Below are positions 24,375 through 37,578 of a stretch of 64,000 nucleotides of DNA, piece after piece. Position 1 is the first letter of the stretch, and each line of letters starts with the position of its first letter. The notes below the pieces were generated by a model. It was not told the DNA's origin. It saw nothing but the letters and a program-made list of their open reading frames with translations, and searched no databases. The stretch covers positions 2,721,204-2,785,203 of the forward strand of contig JXTC01000001.1 in assembly GCA_002914845.1 (NCBI GenBank), written 5' to 3'. This DNA comes from Trema orientale. Taxonomy: Eukaryota; Streptophyta; Magnoliopsida; Rosales; Cannabaceae. Position numbers and translations under genes: made by a program.

Positions 24375-26198
24375 TGTTTCCGATCTCTTCTCACCCCTCT
24401 CTCTTCCTCTCTCTCTAATCTCTATGCTTCCCGATTTGAATTTTGAGAAATATATAAAAAGGGAGCTCGAGCTTTATGCGCTTTGTAGTTTCATATATCA
24501 ATTTGGCAAATACGGTATTCCTTCACCCTTGGCTCTCAGCGTCTCAGTGCTCTCACCTTAATTTCCCCTCTCATTTTTCCCTCCTATTTTATTTTATTAT
24601 TATTATTTTTGGCTACAGCGTTCCTTTACCTTTTTTTTTTTTTTTTTAATTCTTCTCAATGGTATTTCATAACGTGAATGGTATTTTATAACTTAATTAT
24701 AATTACATTTTTATATTGTGTTTGGAATGTTTGTTTAGTTTAGACACTGTATTTTGATTATTATCAATATTGTTTCCTCCTAAATTTAAAACTTAGTAAT
24801 AAATTTATACTTTCTCTAGGTCAAACAAATTTTGTCATTTGAAATTATCAAAATACCTTTTAAAATTTAAGAATATATATATTTTAATACTTAATTCCAA
24901 ATTAGAACTAACTAAATTAATAGTCAAAAGACAACATAAAAAAATTAAAAAAAAAGGCAAAAACTTATAAATATTACATATCATTTATAAAAAAATATCA
25001 ATTTTTTAAAATAAAAAATGATCAATTTTAGATAAGTTTTAAATTTGATCTTCTTTTAAAATATTTATGTTCAAACTTTTAAGAGTATTTTGGTAAACAT
25101 AATAATCAAAATTGGTGTTTGACTCAGAAATGATATAAATTTATCACAAATTCTAAATCTTAAAAGTCAAAGTTGATAATAATTAAAGAATAATGATTGG
25201 GACACCAAAAAGTTACACTAAAAAGTTACACCAATGATGTGACATCCAATAAAACTATTATTTTTATCTATGAGTGGGACCACACCATTCAAAATTTAGT
25301 GATTGATATGAATGCCAACTCATGTGGTGTAAGTTTTTTATGTAAATTATTGATGTCCCTAGTGTTACTCATAATTAAAACACAAAGTATAAACTAAACA
25401 AAAAGTCAAAATGCAATGTATAAAAATATAATTATCCATTTTGTAAAATATTGTTAAGATTGAATACACTTTTACATTTTGTTTAGCTGTGTTAAGGAAT
25501 AAGGCCCTAAGGAATAAGGCCCTGAGTGACTATATGATTGGATGAAATTGAAATTTAGGCTAAGTATCCATTTGTTTTGCCTTATTTCACTAGTATTGGT
25601 CTCATTTGGTTCGCATATTCGGTTCGCATATTTGAGTGTATTTAAATAAAAATTATGGAATGAGTTATAATTGGAATGAGAGACATATGAAGTGAAATAA
25701 AGTGAAATGAGTTATAATTGGAATGAGAGACATTTGAAGTAAAATAAAGTGGAATATATTATAATTAGAATAAGAAATATTAGAATGGACTATTCAAAAA
25801 TACCTCCTAGTCTCCATTCTCATTCCAAGATACAAAAAATTTATTTCAATGATTGATGAATCCATATACTTTTATTATTTTATTAGTTTTCCATTTTAAT
25901 TTTTAATTGTTATTTTTGGTGCGAAAGCGGCAAACCAAACATTTCTGAAAGCTTTGTGCATTTGTAGAGAGAATAGAGGCTAGAGAGAGCGGAGCACGGG
26001 CGTTATGTTCTGCCTATTCTTTCATCTTCCCTTAAAATAAAACCCCTTTTTAATAGTCATTCTCTATTCGCTTCCAAAAACCCAAAACCCCAAACTCCAA
26101 AACCCTGGTCTTTTCTTTCTCAGGCTTTGAAATGCTAATGCGTTTGTACGGTCGATAGAATCTTGAGATAGAGACGAGTCTTCAAGAAATCTGAGACC
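24375..26198. other. Divergent promoter region between the 106-aa protein gene and CCR4
   Basis: Leaders and promoters of two divergent genes are expected here. The middle is AT-rich. Near 25620-25760 the phrase gagttataattggaatgagagacat is repeated twice in direct orientation about 50 bases apart. A MITE-like element lies at 25199-25359. No further gene is recognised. Confidence 0.4.
25199..25359. mobile_element. MITE-like inverted-repeat element
   Basis: The left end, GGGACACCAAAAAGTTACAC, and the reversed right end, GGGACATCAATAATTTACAT, pair imperfectly, and the pairing continues into AAAAAGTTACACCA versus AAAAAACTTACACCA. It is about 161 bp and non-coding. A target duplication is not evident. 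Confidence 0.45.
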
Positions 26199-29100
26199 AT
26201 GAAGTGGAAAGTACAAGTGAATTTGCCTTCGGATATTCCCGTCGTTGGCGTCGAAATCATTCCCAGTGTTCGAGTGATCAACCCAGCTTTGGAAGACATC
26301 CCTGCCCATAGTTTCAGTTTTAGCTGGTTAGTCTCTTCCTTTTAACTCATTTATTCTCCCTTTGTTTCTTTTGTTTCTGGGTGTTCGTCTGTTTTGAATG
26401 AGAAGAAAGGTTTGTTTCGTTGCTGGGAAAGTAGAGGTAAAGAAACTGGGTTTTGTGAATAATATCTTTGGTGCATATTGGTTTCCAAGATTTGCAACCA
26501 AAACGCCAATCGGTTTAGTGATCATAATCTGGAAGAGGGTTTTGTTTTCATGAAATTTGAAAATTAGTACATCATTCAAACGCGAGTTTTTTCTTTTCTT
26601 TTCTTTTTTTTTTTTCCCCTTCTGAAATGGGTCAGTATATTTTTCAAGTTAAGGCCCATTATGGTGACTGAGGACTTGAATAAAAGAATCGAAAACATCT
26701 CGAACTCTCTTTCAGTTCAGTAGTCTCAAGGAAAAATTGGTTCCCCTCCAAACGTAGGCAGTGAGATGCCCCTCAGCATTCTTTCTTTGATAATTTCTTT
26801 CTGTTTTTCCATAATTTTTCCATATCTTGTTGTTTTTGGCAAACGAATAAGACAAATGGTGTTTTCGATTTTGTTTATCTTTTATTTTTTTTCATTTCTT
26901 TAGCAATAGTGAACATCAATTCCGGGAACTATGAGAAAAGAAAAATGTCTCTGTACATGAAGAAAAAATATGTGTATATAGAGATAGTTTTATAACTAAT
27001 GTCTCGCAATTGGTGTGGTGTTATAACTCAGTGTTTTATGCGAGAACAAGGATAGATTGAATGTCTTCTCGCAGCAGTACTTAAAATGAGGGGGGGAAAA
27101 AAAGGGCGAAGCTACAATGACAAGTTCAATTGGTGGAAAAACAGCTAATTGTAGTTACCCTGTTTTAGCTATAAATCATTCGTCAAATCTTCAAGTTCAG
27201 ATATGCAAAAAATATCAAACTACAGTGAGGTGGTGTCAGTGTATATGTCTTTGTGATGCTAGGAGCTTGACGTTAAAGTTATTCTAGTAACAGAGTTTTT
27301 ACTGGAAAAAAAAAGAAAAATCTCTTATTGGTTGCAACTGTTGTTCAAAACCTTTCACTTTTACAGGCACAGGTTCCTAAAAAGAATTGCTTGTTCTGTT
27401 CACTGTGACAAGTTGGCCACAGTTCAATGTGCGTGTTGTGCGAGATTGAACTTACAAGTTGAGGAAAGCTACCATTGCTCTACGAGTTGCTTCTTAAATG
27501 AATGGAAAAATCACCTAGAGCGTCATCTTTGTGCCGCTGAAACTTTCAACACCAATGATGTTCAAGAAGCAAGAAAGACCAGGAGCTGTGGCTCATGGTC
27601 TGCTGTTGATTATGAGGATGCCAAAAGGTGGAAGCAAGAGAAGGAATGGATGAGGGTTGGTTCTTCAAAATATTATATACCCACAATGGATGATATTGGT
27701 TCCATTTTGAGGCTGGAGTATGCCACTGTGGATTCCAAAGGTTCTTTGTTTTTTCCCATAAGCACCATCGAGACAAAGCCTGTGATTGTTGCTCCTGATT
27801 CTATATCTCGCTGCATAATCCAATGCCCGTTGAATGGTCAGAGCTTTAATCCCAAGGGTCACTCTTCTACTGACTTGACATTCAGCGTGCTATCCTATAA
27901 TATCCTTGCTGATATGTACGCTTCTATGGGGAGGCACAGTTACTGTCCAACATGGGCTCTTGTATGGGAATATCGCCGGAAAAAATTACTCCACGAAATC
28001 ATTCAATATGATGCAGATATCATTTGTCTGCAAGAGGTGATTGTCATTGTTAGTTCTTTTTTCGTTTTACCAAAATATCTACAAGAAAGTTGCCAGTAGA
28101 TGTGGCTTATTTGCATGTCAATACTCGATCTTATACATTGTACCTTGTTAATTGGGCAGGTGCAAGATGTGCATTTTGAAAATTTCTTTAAACCGGAGTT
28201 GACAAAATGTGGCTATTCTGTTATGTACAAGAAGAAAACCCAACCGGTATTGTTTAAATATGACCTAATACTAACAGTAAAGTACTTCTAGTGTTTAGTT
28301 TCCTGCCATGAATGTTTTATTACCTGATAAGAAATGGTTTTAGGGCTGATATGAGGTACTTTTAGAATTGAGTGCTGCGGTTCTTGAAGACTGTAAAAAG
28401 AGGGCAAGAGCCGTCATTCTAGGGTGGTGAAGCTGGCAAAAGGTGGGTTGAGGAGCCGAAAGGGATTTGGGAATACATCATAGGAGATGGGAGAAAGGCT
28501 ATTTGGTATGGTTAAAACACGATAGGCTATGAGAGGAACGCCATAGGAGTCATAGGAAGACCAGCAAGGACTAGGGAAACACTATGGACATGAGAGTAGT
28601 GGGTGTAATCGAGATATGGGATGTGAGACAGTGAGAGACCATGGAATTAGAGATTGAAATATTCTTCTTGAGATAGTGGATATTTTCTCACTCCTTGGTA
28701 CTGCAGACATAAGTTTTCAAGCCGAACCATGTTATGTTTTCATGTATTTCTGTTTATGTATATTTATTTGTTAGTGTGAGGTTTATTGAATCATGCTGCA
28801 CTTAGTTGTCCACATTAGCAATTTATTAAGTCGGTTTGGGTTAAAATATTTTGGTTAAAAGATCTAATTTATTCTAATAGACACTTATAGAAGTACTGAA
28901 GAGTTGAAAGATATAGTTTAGTTCTGAAATTAGGAACATTGACTTATTTTGTTTCAGGAATTTTATTTATTTGGAATGAGTGTTAATTCCTGAAGTCAAA
29001 TATTAATCCAAAACGAAAGGTGAAAATATTTAAAGGAGATGGTTGAAAAATGCTTGAAGATGCTGTTCTCTTTATGGGTGTACTTGCGGCTAAAACTTGA

Positions 29101-31460
29101 ATACCATACAATGAACAGCTACTGAACCTGAATAATTGTTGAAGAGTGCACCAATCTTTATTCTGCAAATAGAGTCACAAATATTTTATCTGGCCTTGGT
29201 TTGAGGAATCTTAATAATCTTGGCCAGATTTTATCAAAAGCTTTAATTTTCTACTTATTCTAGTTGACACAATAAATGTCTTGCAGATCTATTCTAAAGG
29301 TCAGTCCACAATTGATGGATGCGCTACGTTTTACCGCCATAAGCTATTCAAAGAGATAATGAAATATGAGGTGAGATGGTCTTTGTTTACATACTAAGGA
29401 AAGTAATGTGATGTCGATTTCTATACATTTTAGCGTGGGAAATCTAAACTGCTACCTGTAGCTTGAGTTTGGCAAAACAGCATCAAAATTGGTTGAAGCG
29501 TTGGAACCTCATCTTAGAAAAGATAGCTACCGTCTATTTAAGGTACTTAAGTTTCATTTTTGTATAAATTCTCCACTGCACCCTGGTGATTTCTTTTTCT
29601 GCAACACCAGTTTGTTCTATTACAATTTTGATAGGTTAAGAATATAGCTAAAGGGAATTTGATAAATCTTTTTAATCACCTTGTTTTACATTTTTCAGGA
29701 CAATGTTGCACTTGTTGCTATATTAGAAACCCTGAACAATGAGAGAACTCATGATTGCTTCCAATCTAGAATTTGTGTGGTACTACTTTTACTTCATTTT
29801 ACTACGGCTTTGTTTTGTTTATTCTGGGAACGGTGTCATGTTATCACATTTTTACCGTAGGCAAATACCCACATCTTTGCAAATATAGACTGTCCAGATG
29901 TGAAATTATTTCAGGTGCAATTTTATTTTGTACAGATCCCTTCCTTTTATTTTTATTTTCTTCCTTCTTTGTTTCTGAATAATCTATTGAATTAATTGGG
30001 ATGAGAGAAATGGATTTGATTTGTCTTATTTTGTGACCCAAGGTTGTGAAACTTGTCACTGGACTTGAGAAAATTGTCGATTGTCAAATCCCTCTACTGA
30101 TTTGTGGGGACTTCAACTCTCTTCCGTCAAGGTTAGCTTCCACTACTTTTAATAAAGTGGCATACAGGGGTAAGGGGGTGGGGGGAGGGGAGGGAAAGAG
30201 GGAATGGTGTCTTTGTTTTCCATGGCAGAAAGACATTAGTACATTTCTGTATAAAATTGGAGAAAAAAAGGATGAAAATTTGTTTACCTTAACTATTTGT
30301 TGTTATCACAGCATTATTTCTTGTGGGAAAAGGAAACATGGATTACAACATTTTTCTTTTATGATTTTACAGTGATCCTCATAGATTTATAGTTACTGGC
30401 CGCTGTGATCCTATTAGTAACGGGGTAGAAGACCCTTGTGGCATATTTAATCATCTCAAGCTTTGCCATTCAATTCCTTTGGTAAGGCCACTGTTTACCT
30501 TAGATTGCTTCCGTTGCATAGCTTGGCTTCTTTTCTACCCACTAATAAGCCGGTTTAGGGGCCAAACAGTCAACAGCGTGCTGCTGTTAGTTGGTTCACC
30601 AGAGTGGTTACTTTTATTTCATTTCGAATTCTTATGCATAGTGAGGAACTTTCTGTCATTGTATTTCTCTACCTTGGTTCTTTTTCAGGTAAGTGCGTAT
30701 GCATCCTTTTCGGTTACATTGGGTGTTGAGGAACAACAGAAGAAGATGAACACTGAAGCCAATGAACCTCAATTCACCAATTTCACGCCATGGTTCTCAG
30801 GAACTTTGGATTACATTTTCTACACAGGTATTCTTAGTGTTTTCTCTGTATTGCATCAAACTGTAGATATTGTACCTAACATGGATGCTTTGAATTCCTT
30901 TGAAAATTGTAAATTTTCTCTACATTAACTAACAACATCATATGTTGAACTCATGGAACCACTTGAACATGTTCCCTGGAATGTTGAGAAACGTCACATG
31001 TACTAACCTCTCTTGCATCTTCAACAATGTTGAGCTTTTAACCGTTGCTGCTGGTCTTTTCTGCAACCTTGAGGATGTATATCAGAGGTTACAATCTACC
31101 AATGTTGAAGTTTCTGTTATTAGCATTTATTTGTCAATTTTTTCTTCTTTAGGATTGAAAACTCTTTTCTCAATTGTCTGTGATGATTGAACAATATTTT
31201 GCTAGTTAGTTTGCTCCATGATGGAGTTTCATGACATCTGCTGCTAATTGCATTTGATGCTTCCTACAGCGGACAGTTTGAGGGTTGAAGGTCTCTTGGA
31301 GCTTGTCGACCGTGAAAGCCTCGGTGCTGGTATTCCATCCACCCTCTGGCCTTCAGATCATATCGCCCTCATGGCAAATTTTAGACTCAAACCACCTACT
31401 AGGTTCAAAAGGTGCTCGCAGCCACCTCCTCTGGACCCATGGCAGATAGGGAGCAAGTAA
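26199..31460 (+). CDS. CCR4: CCR4-type poly(A) deadenylase (carbon catabolite repressor 4 homologue), 11 exons
   Basis: Exons: 26199-26326, 27367-28036, 28160-28246, 29287-29370, 29462-29542, 29699-29779, 29861-29914, 30043-30131, 30373-30481, 30689-30827 and 31270-31460. All junctions are GT-AG and in phase; the CDS is 1713 nt (570 aa). The protein is the exonuclease subunit of the CCR4-NOT complex, which shortens mRNA poly(A) tails. Residues 52-96 carry a Cys/His cluster (CSVHC, CACC, HCSTSC, NHLERH) like the MYND-type finger of plant CCR4a/b. The endonuclease/exonuclease/phosphatase domain follows: Asn221 in SYNILAD, catalytic Glu266 in CLQE, Asp418 and Asn420 in GDFNS, and Asp537-His538 in SDHIAL. 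As in other plant CCR4 proteins, there is no leucine-rich repeat domain. The start is the first ATG and gives MKWKVQVNLPSDIPVVG, like known family N-termini. Confidence 0.93.
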
Positions 31461-33276
31461 CCGATAATTATTTTGATTAACATGAGAATGCTTGAGACAT
31501 TAGCATTAGGCATTCTTTATACACACAATTATAGTCAATTATTTTGGACCGACGGCAGCAAGAAGTAGCTGGCTGGGTGGTCAATGGTCATTTCTTGTAC
31601 AGAAAACCTCAAGGATAAGCACATCTCTAGTGTTGATTTTTAAAATCGGGGCATTCGTAGGAGTCTCATTACCAAATCAACTAATACTCTTTAACTATAA
31701 CCAATGTTGACGATGACATTCAAAAACCTTTTTTGTTCGCAATATCGTTGTCGTGTTACACATGATAGTTTTCAAAAGCTGTTACAATTTATTATTGCTC
31801 ACAAGATGATTGTTTGGTGCTAACTGTAGCCATCCCTCATGGTACACCAAGTAACAGATCCTCTACCTCAGCCATTTTTGCAAGTTTCTAGTTTTTTTTT
31901 TTTATTCTTTAGCCACTTGGAACATATTAGATAAAGAGGGTTTCGTTTCCTCTTCCTTCCTTTTTTGTTTTTTTTTTTTAATTTTTTAATTAGTGATTAA
32001 AAATTGATGTATTTGTTATTACTCAAGCCTCCACTGTAACTTATTCTGATTGGTAGATGAATGAAAAGCATCGATGGGTTTTTGGTTTTTTTAAATGGGA
32101 TCCATATATCCCCAAAATTAGGAGCCAGAAAATGTTAATTTCACAATGATGGAATTTTAGAATATGAGGATAAGACCGCCTAAAAAGTGAGGTCATGCAA
32201 TGAATCCAAATTGGGCACTTAGTAGGGTTGAAAAGCGTACAGCGCAGTGTAAGCTAAATAAATGCCATGGCCGACGATGGGATTCATTATTACATGTATT
32301 TATGTTGCACTGTTCTGTAATTTCTTTTAAGTTATATATGTTTCATAATACCAATAATTCTAGTTCTATATTCTTGAAAGATCATAACTTTGCATTGTCT
32401 GGTTGGTATAGTTTCAAGATTTTTTTTTTTTGGGATGGGGGATGCGCTTTTTTACGTTATACGTGATTCAAATTAAGCATTAATGGTCTTTTAATTATTA
32501 TTTTTTTCGTACGAGATGCTGAGTATTTTGTATTTGGATTTTTTTTCTCTTTCCCATTTGTCTTGTTACTGCTACCTTAGCATTAACTTTAATTATCTGA
32601 AAGAAGGGTCGAGCCCTCAGTCTTCCACAAGTTTCTGCCGTAATAATGTAGTGGGATAAATAACGTTTAATAAATTTATGTGCCCAGTTCAGATTATGGA
32701 ATAAGCGAAAATAGTTCGTGTTGTTTATCAACTGATCCTAGTTAACTCATCAGATATGAAGAAAGAGAAGAACCAGTCCCTGGCCTTCTCTTTCATCTCA
32801 TTCTCACGCTTTGACTAGAATTGAAAATATCAACAGGATTATAAGAAACTTCCCTCAGAATTTCAGCCAAAAAAAAAAAAGAATCATCAGAAATAGAAAG
32901 AGGCCCATTTTGATATCCACCTCCTTGAAACAAGATAGCCAATTAGACCCATGACTTAAAGACAAATTTAGAATGATATATAACACTACTTTTATATTTA
33001 CATATTACATACTTATGTAATAAGGTTAGTCTCTCTAGTTATCTTAGCAGTTGTTTTTCAGTAGAGGTAGAAGAACTATAAATCTATGTAGTAGCTAGGC
33101 CCACAAGCAATATTCCTTGCTTTCGACAAAAAAAGAGTTTAAAATTAAAAAAAAAAAGGAAAAAAAGAAAGAAAGAAAAAAGAAAAGAAATCACCGATGA
33201 TGATCATATATTCCTAAACTTAATCCCAGCTTCTGATCCTTATTGTGGCCCAAGAAGTTACAATCGGACCTGAATA
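31461..33276. other. 3' flank of CCR4 and convergent gap
   Basis: Probable 3' untranslated DNA of CCR4 (to about 32.1 kb), then AT-rich non-coding DNA with T runs and a purine tract at about 33150-33188. No gene or repeat with defined ends is seen. Confidence 0.4.
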
Positions 33277-34165
33277 TTAAAGTTTGAGGGGCCTTTCTTC
33301 TGATGAGTGCATGAACTTGCAATTTGGGCACGAAGGAGAGGACCTGCATAGCATAACCAACATGTGACACCGCATGCAAACAGTGGCCACCATCTCTTGC
33401 TGATCGGCTGTTTCGAACGCCAACCACGACGGCCAACTAGTACTAGTACTCTTCTTCTTTCTGCTGAAGTCCACTGAATTTGAGAGATCATTATAAGCCA
33501 CAGTAGTGGTACTCGTACTTGTACTATTACCGTTTGGATTAGTAAGCTTGGAGAAATATTGGTCCTCGGTTTTCCTTATAGGTGATGACTCACTTCTTGT
33601 TAAGTTGAGCTCAAGGTCTAAGCTGATCATATTACGCTCACTCGGACTTGGTGGCTCAGGACTCAGACTCCGAGTCTCCCTTGGGTCCATACTAGTTCTC
33701 GTCTGTGTCTTTGTATTGTAGAAGTGTATCTTCCCAGACTGCATATATATATATATATGTTATAAAATTATGGTTTCAGTTCAAGTATATAATATATATC
33801 CATATAAAAATACACATATACATACACACGTGTACATATATGTCATATATATATATAGGTATGTAAGTGTGGATGCTGATTATCTTGTATATGGACAACT
33901 CAAGGAGTACTGAAACTAAAGGTGTATAAAGAGTAATATGTACCTGAATATCAAGGCATCTCTGCCACTCGGAAGGTAATGGAGTCTCAAGGTGTAGCTC
34001 AATATCAGACATGAAATTTTTGCTTTCTGCTTTAGATCTTTTCTCGAAAACTTGTTCTTCGTAATCAAACGGAAGCCCTTCCCACTTTCTCTTCTGCGAT
34101 GGATTTTTCGGTTCCGGAATAGCCCTCCTTTGATTCGGAGAAAGAGGAGCTTGAACAGACACCAT
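33277..34165 (-). CDS. CFL1-like WW-domain protein with EAR motif, 2 exons
   Basis: Coding exons on the minus strand are 34165-33944 and 33738-33277 (227 aa), split by a 205-base GT-AG intron in phase 0 inside the WW domain. Residues 61-93 form a WW-like domain (PLPSEWQRCLD then KIHFYNTKTQTRTSMDP). The first Trp (W67) is present, but the second conserved Trp is not. Residues 114-120 are LDLELNL, a classical EAR repression motif. The C-terminus has a Cys cluster: C195, C198, C205, C211 and C214 in CMRC and CPNCKF. The order fits plant CURLY FLAG LEAF1-like proteins, which are reported to act in cuticle and epidermal regulation. The first ATG was chosen; an upstream in-frame GTG was not. A nuclear regulatory role is inferred. 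Confidence 0.8.
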
Positions 34166-34626
34166 AGTTAGCTTGATCACCTCTCGCCAATAAACTGCTC
34201 TCTTTTTTCTAGCTAGCTATATCTCTACAAAGAGTACTTGTATAGTTATATATATTCAAAAGTTAGAAAGAGGTTTGGTGGTTATATGGGGGGATATATC
34301 GAGTTTCGGATATTAACTGCAAGTGAGAGAATCTAGTAGAGTGGCAAATTAACTTTGAATAAGGTAGAACTTAAAGGGACCTGCCACCTGCCTATGTATG
34401 ACGTGCTTTGCCAAGTTGGCTAGCTCATCAATTAATTAAATACTATACACAGCTCCAAAAGCCCGCTCTTAAAGATAGGATGTGAAACTCTAACCAACTC
34501 CAAAACTCTATAATATTCCAATATTACTATTTCGCAATATCTATATAATATGAGCAATGCTATGGCATTGGTAATGTCTAACACTACAACGATGTGTCAG
34601 TCTGTTACTAACGATTTTAACTAATT

Positions 34627-34797
34627 GGGCGCGTCTATAGTAGGGGCGCCCCTACGTAGGGCCCTGTCTATTCACCGTTGGATGGGAATCTGTATATAAA
34701 TAGATTCTCTACAGATTCCCGTTATTCCCTACAGATTCTCATCCAACGATAATTAAGGCATGACCCTACGTAGGGACGCCCCTACCGTAGCCATCCC
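34627..34797. mobile_element. Foldback MITE (171 bp)
   Basis: Almost the whole element is an imperfect palindrome. The left arm has GTAGGGGCGCCCCTACGTAG and CGTTGGATGGGAATCTGTA. The right arm reads, reversed, GTAGGGGCGTCCCTACGTAG and CGTTGGATGAGAATCTGTA. The flanks share CTAATT at 34621-34626 and 34798-34803, a likely 6-bp target duplication. It is far more GC-rich than its surroundings. Confidence 0.65.
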
Positions 34798-36195
34798 CTA
34801 ATTAATAAATTAGATTTCACATGAATCTATCTGAAATGTAATTATAATTATAATCAGTACCAAACTGCCACATTATGTGATATTGGGCATTATATGCTGC
34901 GGGCGCAGCACTACTCGTATAATATATGTAGATCATATATATTGCGATACAAAACACATCCAAAGCACCTGATCTTGATGCAACCAAGGCTACCCCAACT
35001 GCATGATACGTATATATGTATATTATCTTTTAATAAAATTTGAATTTTTGTGTTCCAATATGGTCCATTCTATATAAGGTAAGCCAAGCCAAAAAAGCTG
35101 GCCAAACTAGCTAGCTAAAAGCCAAATTAAGAAGGCCAAAGTTTTTTTTGAAGGGGGGGTTTACTAATTATGAGAGGCGGTGAGACATAGAGAGAGGAAG
35201 AGGTGTGAAATATTGGGTCATTAAATGAGGAGAGTCTGTACAGTTGAAGAAGGTCTTGAATGCCCTACGGAACTTTAATATAGACAATAACTCCAACTTC
35301 CCACAATTGATGACACTCAAAGAACTAGGAACTTTTAAAGCTCTCAACACCCTCCCTTCCCCCTTCTGCCATTAAAACCATAACCATATCCTATGAGCGC
35401 TGTGAATTAATCACTCCAAGAACTATATTTTATATATATCATGTACATATGTACATGTATGAATACGTGCTTTTATTGCTCTCAACACCCCCCTCGGCCA
35501 TTAATCCAACCACGTCCTGTATGTACTACATGTTTTCAAGCAAACTTACCCTACTAACTCATGCCTCAAAACACACCCCCACACCTGCTCCTACTAAGTA
35601 TACATAAAGGCTTCTGGTCCTTGATTTAAAAAGAGTTACATATCTCAATCTGTCAATTGACTCGAAATATTTATAATGACACCTCCTGATCATTATATAT
35701 ATAAATAAAATATAGTAACAAGCTCATATATTAAATTAAAAATTAGCAGTTAACTATAGAATTTTTGTTAAGTTGGACTAATGAATTGGCTGCTTGTGTT
35801 GTCCTTTTTTTTTCCCTTTCATTTTCTGGCTTTTTATTTGTCTGTTTTTTATATTTCAGCGGGTGCCATGTAGATATTTACAGTTAAGAAGGTACGTATC
35901 ACTTCTGTATTAACATAAAGCAATGATATTCATCCTAATTGAGATAAAAACACAATCCTGCATGTTAAAATTAGTCCTCATAGTTTCTCAACTAATTTAC
36001 TACGAACAACCACGAACACGAACCACCATTACTGAATTATCTTAATGGTTAACTATATATAATTGACATGTGGTTCTTCGTGATTATTATTATATAAAGT
36101 CTTTTCCCATAATTAATTGACATTATAGAGAGTATCAAGCGTGTCTTTATTATATTTCGGCTTGACATTTCATTTTCTTTATGTGATGAGGAAAA

Positions 36196-36518
36196 TTGGT
36201 TTCAACTTCTGATATTTATGCTGTAAATCACGGATAAATGCCTTGGGTTTAAATTGCTAAAATATAATAAGATCGGATTGCATATGCTCATTGCATTATA
36301 TATATATATATAAGGGAATTCAAACCTTCATTCAATTGTGGGCATTGGTTTCAACTTCTGATCATATTTATGCTGTAAATCATGGATAAATCTTGCTTTG
36401 GGTTTAAATTGCTAAAATATAATTCATTTAAAAAAAAAATAAAAAATTGCAAGATCGGATTGCATATGCTCATTGCATTATGTATATGGGAATTCAAACT
36501 TTCATTCAATCGTGGGCA
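36196..36518. repeat. Two-copy tandem duplication (about 149-174 bp units)
   Basis: The phrase starting ttggtttcaacttctgat begins at 36196 and again at 36345. The copies share taaattgctaaaatataat and gatcggattgcatatgctca. Copy 2 is longer because of an A-rich insertion near 36427-36451. Both end in gggcat. Confidence 0.8.
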
Positions 36519-37578
36519 TTAATTATACTACTCTTATAGCTTTGAGTTTTGATATTAATGACCATCAATAATTAAACAGTACTTGCACAGCTTGCATCAT
36601 ATATGTTGCATGCGCATTATTATGTATATGAAATTATGAATGATAGTAAAAGCTTAACAAAGCATTAATAGTATTCTTTCCTCTTTTGGTTTCTTGGCTT
36701 AAATTTGCCCGTGAATCGGATGATGCCATGGATTGCAAACAGCTAATTAGAAGATAAAAGCTGTTCAAGGATTTTCCAGGCAAATTCCTTTGTTAGGGAA
36801 AAGATCTAACACATGCACATGTAGATACAATACCATGAAGTAGTGTTCCTTAGCCAAATATTACCAACCATATATAAATTGGCGAGGGACCCTAAATAGA
36901 CTACACATCTAATGACATAAATACCAAACCATTTTATTGCTAATAGTCAAATTAAAAGAGTCGGGACACAAAAAACTGTTTTCCAAAACTAGGGGTATTT
37001 TTGTATGGTAGCCCCCAAATTAAAAATGGGAATATGGGGAAAATCTAAGAGAAAAAAAAAATTCCATAAACAAAAGAAATAAAAATAATGAAATTAAAAA
37101 TGGGGGACCCCATACATTAAAGGCTTGAAAGGAAGGAAGAGAGTTCAAGTTAGTCCACCTGCCTTCATTAACTCATCTTGAATTCACTTAAATGCAGAAT
37201 TTAAGAATTCAAGGGATGACCATTGAAACACCCTCGCTTTCTTCAACATCTTCCTTCGTCACTTGGATATCACTTGGTTTCCATCTGTTTAATGCTCCCA
37301 ACCCACCTCTTCTTCCTCTCATTTATGTTTTTCTTTCATCAGTTAGCTTCTTTCTCTTTCTCTCCTCCATATGTATTTATTAATATTTTAATACTCACAA
37401 AAAATTTTAAGCATCACTTCCCCATTATAAGAGTATGAACTGTGTCAGAACCTACTCTAATTAATTAGTCATCAATAATTTTGATGTTTAAAACACGTCT
37501 TAGCCTTGACCATGTACGTACTCTATGAATAAACGTACTCTATGAATAATACTATATGATGTCCGACAACAAATGACG

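Larger units (their letters stand above)
34166..37573. other. AT-rich intergenic region right of the CFL1-like gene
   Basis: Promoter of the CFL1-like gene, then 3.4 kb without a convincing gene. It contains the foldback element at 34627 and a tandem duplication at 36196, annotated separately. Short open frames around 37.2 kb are Ser/Phe/Leu-rich and look random. Confidence 0.4.

Noticed and set aside
28247..29286. Possible gene inside the third CCR4 intron
   Set aside because: The purine-rich stretch at 28.38-28.65 kb has stops in all frames, and the CCR4 exons join cleanly across it.
33506..33721. Plus-strand open frame rich in Val and Leu
   Set aside because: It is antisense to the second exon of the CFL1-like gene.
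34166..34180. Start of the CFL1-like protein at 34180
   Set aside because: The codon is GTG; the ATG at 34165 is the first usable start.
37192..37438. Two overlapping open frames of 63 and 71 codons
   Set aside because: They are rich in Ser, Phe and Leu from a CT-rich tract, have no domain, and no splice partner was found.
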